A stretch of 64,000 bases of DNA from Niastella sp966212235 (GTDB taxonomy: Bacteria; Bacteroidota; Bacteroidia; Chitinophagales; Chitinophagaceae): contig CBIHPP010000013.1 in NCBI GenBank assembly GCA_966212235.1, forward strand, positions 236,673-300,672. The letters run 5' to 3'. Position 1 is the first letter of the stretch. Every line of letters starts with the position of its first letter. Position numbers and translations under genes: made by a program. Below, piece by piece: positions 43,294 to 51,793 of this stretch. The notes under the pieces were generated by a model, which saw only the letters and a list, made by a program, of their open reading frames with translations, did no database searches and was not told where the DNA came from.

Positions 43294-44853
43294 ATGAAAA
43301 AACTATTATTTATCCTATGCTTGTTTTTTACTATGGGTACATATGCCACCGATTATTATTGCAATCCGGCAACGGGTAGCATGTCAAACCCCGGCACACT
43401 TGCCAGCCCCTGGAGTACCTTGCAGGCCGTAATGGCGGCCGGTAAAACATTTGTTACTGGTGATGTTATTTATCTGATGTCGGGCAATCATGGATTTCCT
43501 GTTATTAATAAGAGCAATACAGGCTATGTAACCATTACCAGGTACGCAGGCAATGACCCTGTCATCAACCGTCTCGACATAAGCAACGCATCCCGCTGGG
43601 TGATTGACAATGTAAAGATCTTTACAACTGCCACGCCACCGGAAGCACCGGTATTACAACATCCGGTATATCCCAAATTGAACAATACGCTGGTGCGGGT
43701 TATGAATAACAGCTCCTATATTACATTTTCAAATTGTTTTATTTATTCCATTGAAAACAATACGGCCTGGACAACCGCCGATGACTGGAACAACAAAGCC
43801 TGGAACGGGTTGAATATAACTTCCGGCAGCCACCATGTTACCGTAAACGCCTGCACCATTCGAAATGTGAATTTCGCTATTGAAATGAATAGTACAGAGA
43901 ATAATACGGTGCAACATTCAACGATTGAGAACATATGTGGCGATGGGATACGTCCGGGCAGTTATGCCACTATAGAGTACAATACCATCAAGGATATATA
44001 TCTTACCAATGGCAACCATTACGATCTCATACAGGGCTTTGCTTCTGCTGGTATTGTAATACGCGGCAACATATTAACCAATGCTACTGCCAACCGCGCT
44101 TTTTTAGATTACGACTGCCAGGGCATTGGGTTGTTCGACGGCTTTTTTGATAATTTTGTTATTGAAAACAACCTGGTGATATTGCATCATTATCACGGTA
44201 TTTCATTATATGGAGCGCGCAATTGCCGTATTGTAAATAACACCGTGGTAAAAAATCCGGTGGGTTCTACCAACATGATGCCGTGGATCGGCTTCTTTCC
44301 GCATAAGGATGGCACCAATGGTTCGGGAAATAGCATGAGCAATAACCTGGTATGCGATATTGAATCAACCAATGGCGCAACCACCAGCAATAATATTATT
44401 ACTACGGCATATACCTCACACTTTATAAACTATACGGGTTTCGATATGCATTTGAAAAGCGGTAGCACGGCTATCAACGCAGGAACTACCACCAATGCGC
44501 CAACAATTGACCTGGAAAGGAAAGCGCGCATGGCTCCTTACGATGTGGGATGTTATGAATACGGGAGCGGACTGCCTACAGCGATCGGCGACACGCCCCA
44601 GGAGGATAAAAACCCCATCCGGCTCTATCCCAATCCGGTTACTGGCAACAGTTTTTCCATTGATCTGGGCAAAGCCATTGAGCGGCCAACTACCATTCGT
44701 ATTATTGACCTTACCGGAAAACTGGTGTATTCACAGTCAGCACGGCGGGTTAACCAGGTAGTTCTCATAGATTGCCAGCTCACAAGTGGTCTGTATATAG
44801 TAGAGATCATGAGCGGTAATGCTACCATAAGCAGGAAGATGATCGTTAAATGA
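43294..44853 (+). CDS. Secreted parallel beta-helix protein with T9SS sorting domain
   Basis: 519 residues from ATG at 43294 (an upstream in-frame TTG adds nine residues ahead of the signal peptide). The signal peptide MKKLLFILCLFFTMGTYA is followed by DYYCNPATGSMSNPGTLASPW, the standard opening of Bacteroidota beta-helix polysaccharide lyase-like proteins. Repeated coils run through residues 60-400 (NNSSYITFSNCFIYSI, SHHVTVNACTIRNVN, TVQHSTIENICGDGI, FVIENNLVILHHYHGISLYG). A T9SS type-A C-terminal domain starts near 440 (IRLYPNPVTGNSFSID ... GLYIVEIMSG). It should be secreted and surface-anchored; the substrate is unassigned. Confidence 0.87.
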   Translation: MKKLLFILCLFFTMGTYATDYYCNPATGSMSNPGTLASPWSTLQAVMAAGKTFVTGDVIYLMSGNHGFPVINKSNTGYVTITRYAGNDPVINRLDISNASRWVIDNVKIFTTATPPEAPVLQHPVYPKLNNTLVRVMNNSSYITFSNCFIYSIENNTAWTTADDWNNKAWNGLNITSGSHHVTVNACTIRNVNFAIEMNSTENNTVQHSTIENICGDGIRPGSYATIEYNTIKDIYLTNGNHYDLIQGFASAGIVIRGNILTNATANRAFLDYDCQGIGLFDGFFDNFVIENNLVILHHYHGISLYGARNCRIVNNTVVKNPVGSTNMMPWIGFFPHKDGTNGSGNSMSNNLVCDIESTNGATTSNNIITTAYTSHFINYTGFDMHLKSGSTAINAGTTTNAPTIDLERKARMAPYDVGCYEYGSGLPTAIGDTPQEDKNPIRLYPNPVTGNSFSIDLGKAIERPTTIRIIDLTGKLVYSQSARRVNQVVLIDCQLTSGLYIVEIMSGNATISRKMIVK

Positions 44854-44892
44854 CAATGAACATCAACTGAAGCCGATTTAGATATCCGCAGA

Positions 44893-45653
44893 ATGAAGAT
44901 ATATCTGATCATATTTGTTTTTTTAATGATGAAATATCAGGAGGTAGAAGCGCAACAAATTCTTCCTATACAAAAAATGTATATAGCACAGGTAAAGACA
45001 GCTTGCCTTATCGCCTTTTATATCCATTACGATACAACAAGCATAAGCGATATCCTATTGTGCTCTTTTTACATGGCGCAGGGCAGCGTGGCACGGACAA
45101 TGAAGTCCAGTTAAGCGGTGTGCCGAAAGCTTTAACAGATTCTTCCGGAAGAGAAAAATATCCATGTTTTATTCTTGTACCGCAGTGCCCTAAAAAAGAT
45201 GTATGGGTTAAATTTCCCCATTTCCCTGAAAGTTTACAAACTACCACATTACCTACCCTCAGTGCACAGGCGGCTTTGGGGCAGCTGGATTTATTGATCA
45301 GTCAATTGGCCATTGATAGAAAGCGTGTGTACGTTATCGGCTATTCTATGGGCGCTGAGGGAGCCTTTGACTTTTTGACACGCCGCCCGGATTTGTTTGC
45401 AGCTGCTATACCCATATGTTCGGTAGCAGATACGTCCAGGGCTTCACTTATTTATCAAATCCCTATATGGGCATTTCATGGCGAACAGGATGATGTTAAT
45501 GACGTCAGGTATTCCAGGTTAATGATCGAAGCGCTCAAAAAATATAAGGGCTCGCCTATTTACACAGAATATCCGGGCATGAAACACAACATCTGGAGCA
45601 AGGCTTATAATGAACCCGGCTTATTTGACTGGCTCTTCTCACAAAAGCGGTGA
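44893..45653 (+). pseudogene. Secreted esterase/alpha-beta hydrolase broken at a poly-A run
   Basis: The first frame starts at ATG 44893 with a signal peptide (KIYLIIFVFLMMKYQEVEAQ); the second holds the hydrolase: YPIVLFLHGAGQRGTDNE, nucleophile motif GYSMGAEG, acid in GEQDDVND and His in PGMKHNIW. They are joined if one A is added to the six-A run at 44972-44977, which turns the text after PIQK into NVYSTGKDSLPYRLLYP, a natural lead-in for this family (restored length 253). Either the gene is inactivated, switches by slippage, or the base is a sequencing error. The hydrolase belongs to the carboxylesterase/prolyl-oligopeptidase-like superfamily found with polysaccharide genes. If translation started at TTG 45003 the product would lack export. 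Confidence 0.75.
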
Positions 45654-45892
45654 TAGGTATCTCGCTATAGTCGGTATGCTCCATTCAACATAAACATTCT
45701 TACAATTGATGAAAAATCCAGGAATAGTACTGTGGATTTTGGGTGAGCATTTATGTCTTAATCCGTGTTAACTCTGATACAGTTTAAATTACACCCCCTT
45801 ACTTAATATCTATTTGGTAGGAATCACCTGGACGATTGTACCATCGTCATGTAAAACTGGACACTACCAATTATTTTAGTTATCTTACTATA

Positions 45893-46102
45893 ATGTCAAA
45901 ATATAAAGATGTAGTGGTAACACTCTCTACAAAACATCCCGAAACCGGCGAAACAGTGCCGGCCGGACACACCTATGTAATTGGTGTATTAGGCAAAAAA
46001 AAGAAATGGTATGAAATTGATTCCCAGTTATTAAACAGATTGTCAAACGACGATTTACAAAAGGAGCTGTTTAAAATATTGCATCCGCAAACACATCATT
46101 AA
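45893..46102 (+). CDS. Small hypothetical protein
   Basis: 69 residues from ATG at 45893. It has no signal peptide or membrane helix: MSKYKDVVVTLSTKHPETGETVPAGHTYVIGVLGKKKKWYEI-like text (shown here only in outline) then a charged helix ending NDDLQKELFKILHPQTHH. A single strand-rich front and helical tail are likely. Family not recognised. The frame also extends 19 codons upstream from 45836, without a good start. Confidence 0.45.
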   Translation: MSKYKDVVVTLSTKHPETGETVPAGHTYVIGVLGKKKKWYEIDSQLLNRLSNDDLQKELFKILHPQTHH

Positions 46103-46367
46103 CCACAAACCTCCTGGCACTGATGATTATTTTATAGGGACGGCATAAAATAAAGGGAGGAAAACTGTTAGATATCAATTTTCATCTCTTTGTGACCCGG
46201 ATTGGAATTTCTTCAAACCGATTGAAGGAAGATTTGAGCCAATTACACAAAATTAAATCGCTGATTTAAATAGCACAGGGGGCGCGCATATTGCCATTCC
46301 CTACTATTGAATATACTTTATAGAGATTGAGTGGGCCTTCTATTATAACTTCCGCAAATGCCTTGTT

Positions 46368-46643
46368 TTATTCAGAAACTGTCACAATACTATGTAGTTC
46401 CTGATAACTGCGCTTTGGGTGAATGCCAGATGGTAAATTCGGAACAACGTATTTAGCAAAAAATGCATCAGCGTCAGCTTTTGTTTGCCAAATTTCTGCT
46501 ACTACCCATCCTTCTTCGTATGGATAGGAAGTGTGAAGAATAAATCCTGGAGCATTCCGAATGAGTTCGCGCAGTCCATTCAGAACTCCGTCATAACCTT
46601 CTTTGGTTTGTCCTTTTACATGGGCTGTTGTAAGAATTGCCAT
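46368..46643 (-). CDS. Small ABM-like (dimeric alpha-beta barrel) protein
   Basis: 91 residues with the pattern of antibiotic-biosynthesis-monooxygenase-type domains: a first strand (ILTTAHVKG), a helix (GYDGVLNGLRELIRNAPGF), strands HTSYPYEEGWVVAEIWQT and a second helix ADADAFFAKYV ending in a strand. Such proteins act as monooxygenases, isomerases or heme-degrading enzymes, or have no known reaction. It stands alone, with no partner gene. Confidence 0.6.
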   Translation of the reverse strand: MAILTTAHVKGQTKEGYDGVLNGLRELIRNAPGFILHTSYPYEEGWVVAEIWQTKADADAFFAKYVVPNLPSGIHPKRSYQELHSIVTVSE

Positions 46644-47047
46644 AACTTTCTTTTTTAGTTTGGTTCATAATTAGTACTGACCGCCTTTAGTGATGCTCAT
46701 GCTTGCTTTTTAGCAAACATAATTTCAGGTATAGCGCACGTAATAGAGTGTTGTGGTAGGCTCCTATATAGTTATCAGTAAAATAGTAGGTCATCTTGGA
46801 TATGCAATTTTGATTTCAGTTCGCATCAGATTGCTTTAATGCTGCTGTACCCGTTCGTAAAAATGATAGTTTGTTTGGCAGTTGGCCTTCTCGTTTCTTC
46901 ATTAACAAACTTTTCTATTTAAATAATATTACTGTTTATTATTCGAAAAAAAAACGTGAAAAATACCTGTTTTTATCCCAAGAAATATTAGTAATCTAGA
47001 GATCCCATAATATATACAAAAGTCATGCATTATAAACTTTCCCAAAC
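46644..47047. other. AT-rich intergenic region, no gene seen
   Basis: About 400 bases between the ABM-like gene and the HExxH gene. No open frame of useful length and no convincing inverted repeat is seen. The right part is strongly AT-rich, as expected of the control region of the downstream gene, but no TAnnTTTG box matches. Confidence 0.6.
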
Positions 47048-48466
47048 ATGAGTTTTGCCAATTACAAATGGTCTTCATCCCTGACATGGTTCTCAGCACT
47101 TACCAAAGTTGATAAAAGAACAGCCATTGACATCCTGGCACACTTGTCAGCCGAGGCTGCTCCATGGAAAACAGACCTGGATTTTCGAACCGCCATTTCT
47201 TTTTCCCATGAGCTGGTGCATTATTACCAGGATATGCTCACAGGAGTAGGACATTGGGATTTTGTCAATTACCGGAACCTGATTCCAAAAGCATATATGT
47301 GGGCAAAACAGCTATTAACCATAACCCATAAACTGCCATTTAACAACAATAATATTTTTTATGAAGTTGACCCATATTATAAGTACTGTTACGATGAGTT
47401 CCTCAAAGTTTATGAAAACCATTCAAAAGAGTTTGTAGGTCTGGAGAATTACTTCAAGACAGCAACAACCAGAAAGCTTGAATTGACAAATTACATAAAT
47501 AATAATTTTAAAGATAAAATAATATTTAACAATGATGATGAATTATTGATTGAAAACATTTTCGAATCAGAAGCCGTTGCAACTGTTCACTTAACCTTCC
47601 TGGACCTTAAAAAAAGTGCTCAGCAATACGAAATTTATAATAGGAATGATTTTTTGATTTTGCCACACAAAATGGATTCAACCTATAATAGGGTCATCGC
47701 AATAATGCTTTCATTTGTCAATGAAGTTCTTGAAGGGACCACAAGCAGCGATATCATTTATAAAACTGCCCTTTCTTACCTATTGTTTCTAGTGGATATA
47801 GCTGCAGCCTATCCAACAAAAGAAATTATACAAAATTCAAAATTACCTAAGGATGAATTTAAACCAGTAATAAAATTTTTAAGATTGCTTAATTCCCTTC
47901 ACACAATTAACGAAAAGCAGGGCCAAAGATTTTCGGAAGCGTTTATGAAAAATAATTCTAATGAGGCTGAACAAGTATTATTAGAAAACTGCGAAGTCGA
48001 CTACCCACATTCAACGAAAATTTATTCGGATTGGTTGAAAGTATTTGAGGGGCTAAAAGAAGAAACTGACGATATCTTAATTCAGCTCAGATTGAATGCA
48101 TGCAAAAACAGAATACAAAGCAGCTCTGCATCGTTTAACAGAAAAAATCTGTCTCAACTGGTGTTTTACAATTTGGACATTCCCATAAATTTTCTAACAC
48201 AGCCGGCAGGCATTACCATGTATACGATGAATGCTCAACTGGATGACACATTTCGAAAAAATTTACTTTACGATCTAATTAAATGGAATAGCGATTTAAA
48301 ACTGTTTGATTTGTTTTATATCACAGGAGAATTCTCATGCCCGTTAGCAGAAGCAAATGTATGCAGTGTTGCGGAGGAGCATTGTTTCCAAATTAAGTCA
48401 CTAAACGAGATCCCCGGCAATAATGCATGTTTGATGAAAAAAAGAATATCTCCTTTCAATATTTAA
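47048..48466 (+). CDS. Unknown protein with HExxH zincin motif and Cys-rich C-terminus
   Basis: 472 residues, family not recognised. A helix at about 48-62 contains SFSHELVHYYQD, a classical HExxH (H54, E55, H58). A possible third ligand lies in ENIFESEA (E169-A176), as in gluzincin-type folds. A hydrophobic core segment near 230-260 (TALSYLLFLVDIAAAYPT) may be buried. The last 60 residues hold a Cys cluster (CPLAEANVCSVAEEHC plus a fourth Cys near 463), perhaps a second metal site. No signal peptide is seen, so the protein is probably cytoplasmic. Codon usage is AT-richer than in the flanks, hinting at acquisition. A small membrane protein gene follows at 9 bases. A metallopeptidase activity is a hypothesis only. 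Confidence 0.55.
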   Translation: MSFANYKWSSSLTWFSALTKVDKRTAIDILAHLSAEAAPWKTDLDFRTAISFSHELVHYYQDMLTGVGHWDFVNYRNLIPKAYMWAKQLLTITHKLPFNNNNIFYEVDPYYKYCYDEFLKVYENHSKEFVGLENYFKTATTRKLELTNYINNNFKDKIIFNNDDELLIENIFESEAVATVHLTFLDLKKSAQQYEIYNRNDFLILPHKMDSTYNRVIAIMLSFVNEVLEGTTSSDIIYKTALSYLLFLVDIAAAYPTKEIIQNSKLPKDEFKPVIKFLRLLNSLHTINEKQGQRFSEAFMKNNSNEAEQVLLENCEVDYPHSTKIYSDWLKVFEGLKEETDDILIQLRLNACKNRIQSSSASFNRKNLSQLVFYNLDIPINFLTQPAGITMYTMNAQLDDTFRKNLLYDLIKWNSDLKLFDLFYITGEFSCPLAEANVCSVAEEHCFQIKSLNEIPGNNACLMKKRISPFNI

Positions 48467-48475
48467 TACACGACA

Positions 48476-48877
48476 ATGAACAAACAATTAACTGAAAACG
48501 ACATTCAATCTGTTGAAAGATTTGTGCTTGATGAATTGAAAAAAGAATACACGCGGCGTGATCCAAAAGCTTTAAACATGCCAGGCATTGAGACGATTTT
48601 AATTTTACTGGCCAGTAAAGTAGTACTTCCAGTTGTTGTAAGCATAGCCGGCAAATTGGGATACGACATAATTAACGACTGGCGAAAAGGCAAAATAGAA
48701 AAGGAAGAAATAGTTAAACAAGCTACCAGCGATCCAGCAGAGGGGCCTGGTGCTGACAAAAACAAAGTTGTCGCGGATATAATTGATGATTTAAAAAAAG
48801 ACGGTATTCCTGAGGGGAAAGCCCGTGAGTTGATAGACAAAACCTTCGATAAATTAAAACCATTTTACAACCCATAA
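48476..48877 (+). CDS. Small membrane protein paired with the HExxH protein
   Basis: 133 residues, family not recognised. An amphipathic start (ENDIQSVERFVLDELKKEYTRRD) precedes one hydrophobic segment near 38-60 (ETILILLASKVVLPVVVSIAG). A charged linker (WRKGKIEKEEIVKQ) and a helical tail (VVADIIDDLKKDGIPEGKARELID) follow. It starts 9 bases after the HExxH gene and shares its AT-rich composition, so the two form a likely operon. It could be a membrane anchor, inhibitor or pore partner for the upstream protein; the sequence alone cannot decide. A GC hairpin follows about 20 bases later. Confidence 0.55.
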   Translation: MNKQLTENDIQSVERFVLDELKKEYTRRDPKALNMPGIETILILLASKVVLPVVVSIAGKLGYDIINDWRKGKIEKEEIVKQATSDPAEGPGADKNKVVADIIDDLKKDGIPEGKARELIDKTFDKLKPFYNP

Positions 48878-48896
48878 CTAGCAGGTGTAAGGTTAA

Positions 48897-48916
48897 GGCA
48901 GGAGATTTTACCTGCC
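48897..48916 (+). terminator. Hairpin after the HExxH/membrane protein pair
   Basis: GGCAGG (48897-48902) pairs with CCTGCC (48911-48916) across an 8-base loop, 19 bases after the stop codon. No clear T run follows, so termination strength is uncertain. Confidence 0.4.
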
Positions 48917-49133
48917 ACCCGAAAATTCTCACGATCCTCCGCAGTAAATCCAGGGTTCCTGTGGAGGCATAAAGGATCAGAATAATCGTTAACTATAGAT
49001 GATTTTATGTAAAAAACTTGGTTTTCCTTTTGAAAATCAACTCTCGCAATTTTCTTATAATCAGCTTTTAAGTGAGCTCGTAAGAGCTACGGAATAAAAA
49101 AACCATCCGCAAAAGGCGAATGGTAATTTTTTG

Positions 49134-49207
49134 TGACCCCGTCTGGATTCAAACCAGAAACCTTTTGATCCGTAGTCAAATGCTCTATTCAATTGAGCTA
49201 CGGGGCC
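49134..49207 (-). tRNA. tRNA-Arg(ACG)
   Basis: A complete 74-nt cloverleaf on the minus strand. Acceptor GGCCCCG pairs with CGGGGTC (one G-U), D stem GCTC/GAGC, anticodon stem TTTGA/TCAAA with loop CTACGGA giving anticodon ACG, and T stem TCTGG/CCAGA. The discriminator is A and no CCA is encoded. A34 would be converted to inosine by TadA to read CGU, CGC and CGA. It marks the right edge of an AT-rich patch. Confidence 0.95.
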
Positions 49208-49415
49208 AGTTTTCCTATTTAGTTGAACTACAAGGTGTAATCTCACTGAATGGGCGGCAAAAATAGAGATATTTGCTATTTCTTCCAAAAAAGACTTGAA
49301 AAGAATTGAAAATCACTGATATTTTAACGCTTTTTCATCCATGGCTGATCCCACGGCGGACCCAATTCCGTTAATTCCGCCACTGTTTCTGAACGTAAGT
49401 GTGTGCATACAAACA

Positions 49416-49443
49416 TTACCTTGCATTAGTTACCTTGCATTGG
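49416..49443 (+). repeat. Tandem 14-nt repeat with -7-like boxes before rlmH
   Basis: TTACCTTGCATTAG (49416-49429) is followed directly by TTACCTTGCATTGG (49430-49443). Each unit contains TACCTTGC, close to the Bacteroidota -7 box. The second ends 38 bases before the rlmH start codon, so the duplication may have created twin promoters. Confidence 0.45.
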
Positions 49444-49481
49444 CACACCAAATGCATTTATTACTCTAAAGATCCATCATC

Positions 49482-49955
49482 ATGAAAATTCAATGCTGGT
49501 CAATCGGTAAAAACCACGAATCCTATATTAAAGAAGGGGTAGAGGACTTTACCCGCCGGGCATCCAAATATTTCCCGGTAGAATGGAACCTGATGCCCAC
49601 CCCCAAAAACGCCGGTATGCTCAGTGAAATGGACCTGAAAAAAAAGGAAGGCGAAACCATCCTCGAATGGCTTAAAAAAGATGATTACCTGGTGGTGCTC
49701 GATGAACGGGGGCGTTCGTTGTCCTCCCCCCAACTAGCTGAATTTATTCAAACCCGGGCCAATGAAAGTACTAAAACCGTCGTTTTTCTTATTGGCGGAA
49801 TCTATGGTATCGATGAACCGGTGCTGAAAAGGGCCAATTTGCAGTGGTCGCTGTCGCATCTGGTATTCCCGCATCAACTGGTGCGTTTGATCCTCGCTGA
49901 ACAATTATACCGCGCCTGCACCATATTGCGGAATGAAAAATACCACCATAGCTAG
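49482..49955 (+). CDS. rlmH: 23S rRNA (pseudouridine-1915-N3) methyltransferase RlmH
   Basis: 157 residues, the full family length. It has the SPOUT trefoil-knot signatures: VVLDERGRSLSSPQLAEF, the SAM-binding FLIGGIYGIDEPVL and the C-terminal LVFPHQLVRLILAEQLYRA-type helix ending in KYHHS. It methylates N3 of pseudouridine 1915 in helix 69 of 23S rRNA, using SAM, on the 70S ribosome. It stands alone, preceded by a duplicated promoter-like box and convergent with the deacetylase gene. Confidence 0.97.
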   Translation: MKIQCWSIGKNHESYIKEGVEDFTRRASKYFPVEWNLMPTPKNAGMLSEMDLKKKEGETILEWLKKDDYLVVLDERGRSLSSPQLAEFIQTRANESTKTVVFLIGGIYGIDEPVLKRANLQWSLSHLVFPHQLVRLILAEQLYRACTILRNEKYHHS

Positions 49956-49970
49956 GTTGTTGCCTGTTAT

Positions 49971-50783
49971 TTACAGTTTGCTTTTACCTTTTCGTAACAG
50001 GGTTACAAATTTTTCAAATGATTCATCCCCCCTGATATCGAGCCGTTGAATGAGTAATGGGTTTTTCAGCGGCAGGTTGTTTAACCGGTTGCCTATGCGA
50101 AAGGCCAGTTCAATTTGATTGGTCGCAAGTGTTTTATAAAATGTATGCAGTTTTATGGGGTTTCGTTTGGGGAATGCGCCGTAAGGAAAAGCCAGACAGG
50201 GTTGAAAGGGAATCTGCAACGTATTCAGCATGGACTTACTTTTAACAATATCCTGGTCTATTTCCGCTGGAGACAGTTTTTTATAACTTTTATGGTCATA
50301 GGAATGAAGTCCGAACTCGACCAATTGTTCATTCATCGCCTGAATGTCGCGTACATGTAAATACTCGCCCGACAAATTATTTTCCGGTATATGTTCCTGT
50401 TGTAAAAAAGAAGGAACTAAAAAAATATTGGCCTTCATGCCATACTTTTTCAGCATCGGATATAGGTGCGTAAAATTGTCGCGGTATCCATCATCAAAAG
50501 TTATTAATACCGGTTTGGGTGGTAAAGAAGCGCCAACGCGAATGTAATTCAGTAAGTCACTCAGTAGAATAGGGGAATAACCTTCTTTAAGCAGATAATC
50601 GAATTGATCTTCGAGCCGGTTGGCTGGAATCGTTAAATAATCATGGTGGCCATTGCCTGAAACTTTATGGTACATCAATACCCGTAAACGCGCACTTTTG
50701 CCAGCGGAAAAAATACGCCAGGCGAACCATAACACAATGATCAGCATGGAAAAAATATACCAGTAGAACATACCTGATTGCAT
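49971..50783 (-). CDS. Membrane-anchored polysaccharide deacetylase (NodB-type)
   Basis: 270 residues. An N-terminal membrane helix (about 5-26, FYWYIFSMLIIVLWFAWRIF) is followed by a NodB-homology domain. Motif 1 TFDDGYRDN carries the Asp pair D97/D98, and the metal-binding motif HSYDH has H160 and H164. The family removes acetyl groups from N-acetylated sugars of chitin, peptidoglycan or surface polysaccharide; the periplasmic side is likely here. It follows the glycosyltransferase gene at about 20 bases on the same strand, suggesting joint action on a surface glycan or lipid-linked sugar. Confidence 0.9.
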   Translation of the reverse strand: MQSGMFYWYIFSMLIIVLWFAWRIFSAGKSARLRVLMYHKVSGNGHHDYLTIPANRLEDQFDYLLKEGYSPILLSDLLNYIRVGASLPPKPVLITFDDGYRDNFTHLYPMLKKYGMKANIFLVPSFLQQEHIPENNLSGEYLHVRDIQAMNEQLVEFGLHSYDHKSYKKLSPAEIDQDIVKSKSMLNTLQIPFQPCLAFPYGAFPKRNPIKLHTFYKTLATNQIELAFRIGNRLNNLPLKNPLLIQRLDIRGDESFEKFVTLLRKGKSKL

Positions 50784-50803
50784 AGGGTATAGGGAGTATT
50801 GTT

Positions 50804-51625
50804 TTATTGTTGTGCCTTTTGATGCAGCTCTTTTATTTTTAAATACTTGGCGAAATGATAGTAGGCAGAAAAAACCGACCAGTACAGGCCTTTCACCCCG
50901 TTTAAAAAATTTCTTTCCAGCAGGTAGTATTTGAAGAAATTATATGGGATGGCTATCAGTACCTGCGCCAGCGATTTGTTTTTCCCTTTTTGATAAGCCA
51001 TTTCAGCTGAATAGGTGGAGTATCGGTTTAATTTTTCGAGGTATTGAAAAATGCTTGAGTAGCTATAGTGTTGTACAAGGTGGTGCATTTTTTTTATGGG
51101 ACCCGAAATCTGTATGCCTTCATGTACTTTATCATTGGTAAATCCGCCTTTTTGCCGGTTGAACAATCGTATAAAATAGCGTCCGCTTTCTCTGCCAAAG
51201 GTGAACTCCTTATTCAAAAAGACCATATTCATGGGAAAAGAAAAACCTGCGTAGTCGCAGTCGTTCTCCCTGATACTGGTAATTTCCTGCACCAGTTCGT
51301 TGGTTAACACTTCATCGGCATCAATGCATAAAATCCAGTCGTTGTTTGCCATCGATACGGCAAACTGTTTTTGAGAACCATATCCATCAAATCGGCGGGA
51401 GTATATGATACACCCGAATTGTTCACAGATGGCTACCGTATTGTCGGTACTGTAACTGTCAACAATGATAATTTCATCGCACCAATGTAATTGGGATAAT
51501 GTTTTTTGAATGATCCGCTCTTCATTAAGTGTAATAATAACTGCGCTGACTTTCAGGCCGGGCATAGCAGTTTTCATAACAGGCGTAAGGGTCCTGTTGA
51601 TGGCATGGGTTGTTGCAATCATCAT
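50804..51625 (-). CDS. Glycosyltransferase family 2 (WaaE/KdtX-like)
   Basis: 273 residues. The GT-A core begins KVSAVIITLNEERIIQKTL and continues with DEIIIVDSYSTDNTVAI and the DxD-bearing NDWILCIDADEVL. The C-terminal block (HHLVQHYSYSSIFQYLEKLNRYSTYSAEM) resembles WaaE-type LPS core glucosyltransferases. Several Met codons precede the core; the true start may be at residue 17 or 21 of the frame given. It probably transfers a hexose to an LPS core or similar surface glycan. The downstream deacetylase probably belongs to the same operon. Confidence 0.88.
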   Translation of the reverse strand: MMIATTHAINRTLTPVMKTAMPGLKVSAVIITLNEERIIQKTLSQLHWCDEIIIVDSYSTDNTVAICEQFGCIIYSRRFDGYGSQKQFAVSMANNDWILCIDADEVLTNELVQEITSIRENDCDYAGFSFPMNMVFLNKEFTFGRESGRYFIRLFNRQKGGFTNDKVHEGIQISGPIKKMHHLVQHYSYSSIFQYLEKLNRYSTYSAEMAYQKGKNKSLAQVLIAIPYNFFKYYLLERNFLNGVKGLYWSVFSAYYHFAKYLKIKELHQKAQQ

Positions 51626-51793
51626 ATGTAAAAAATGATAAGGGGTAAATCAATTAAACCAAGGCTCCAATAAGTGGATTATTGGAGAAAAAAGGCATAT
51701 TGGATTGCATCTGTGACAGGTTGCAATGATAAAATACCGAAAGAATCGATACCCCTATTTGGGGCGGCAAGAAAATTTAATGGGATTATAATC

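Noticed and set aside
46103..49133. Mobile element or prophage
   Set aside because: The patch is AT-rich and near a tRNA, but no integrase, transposase or terminal inverted repeat was found.
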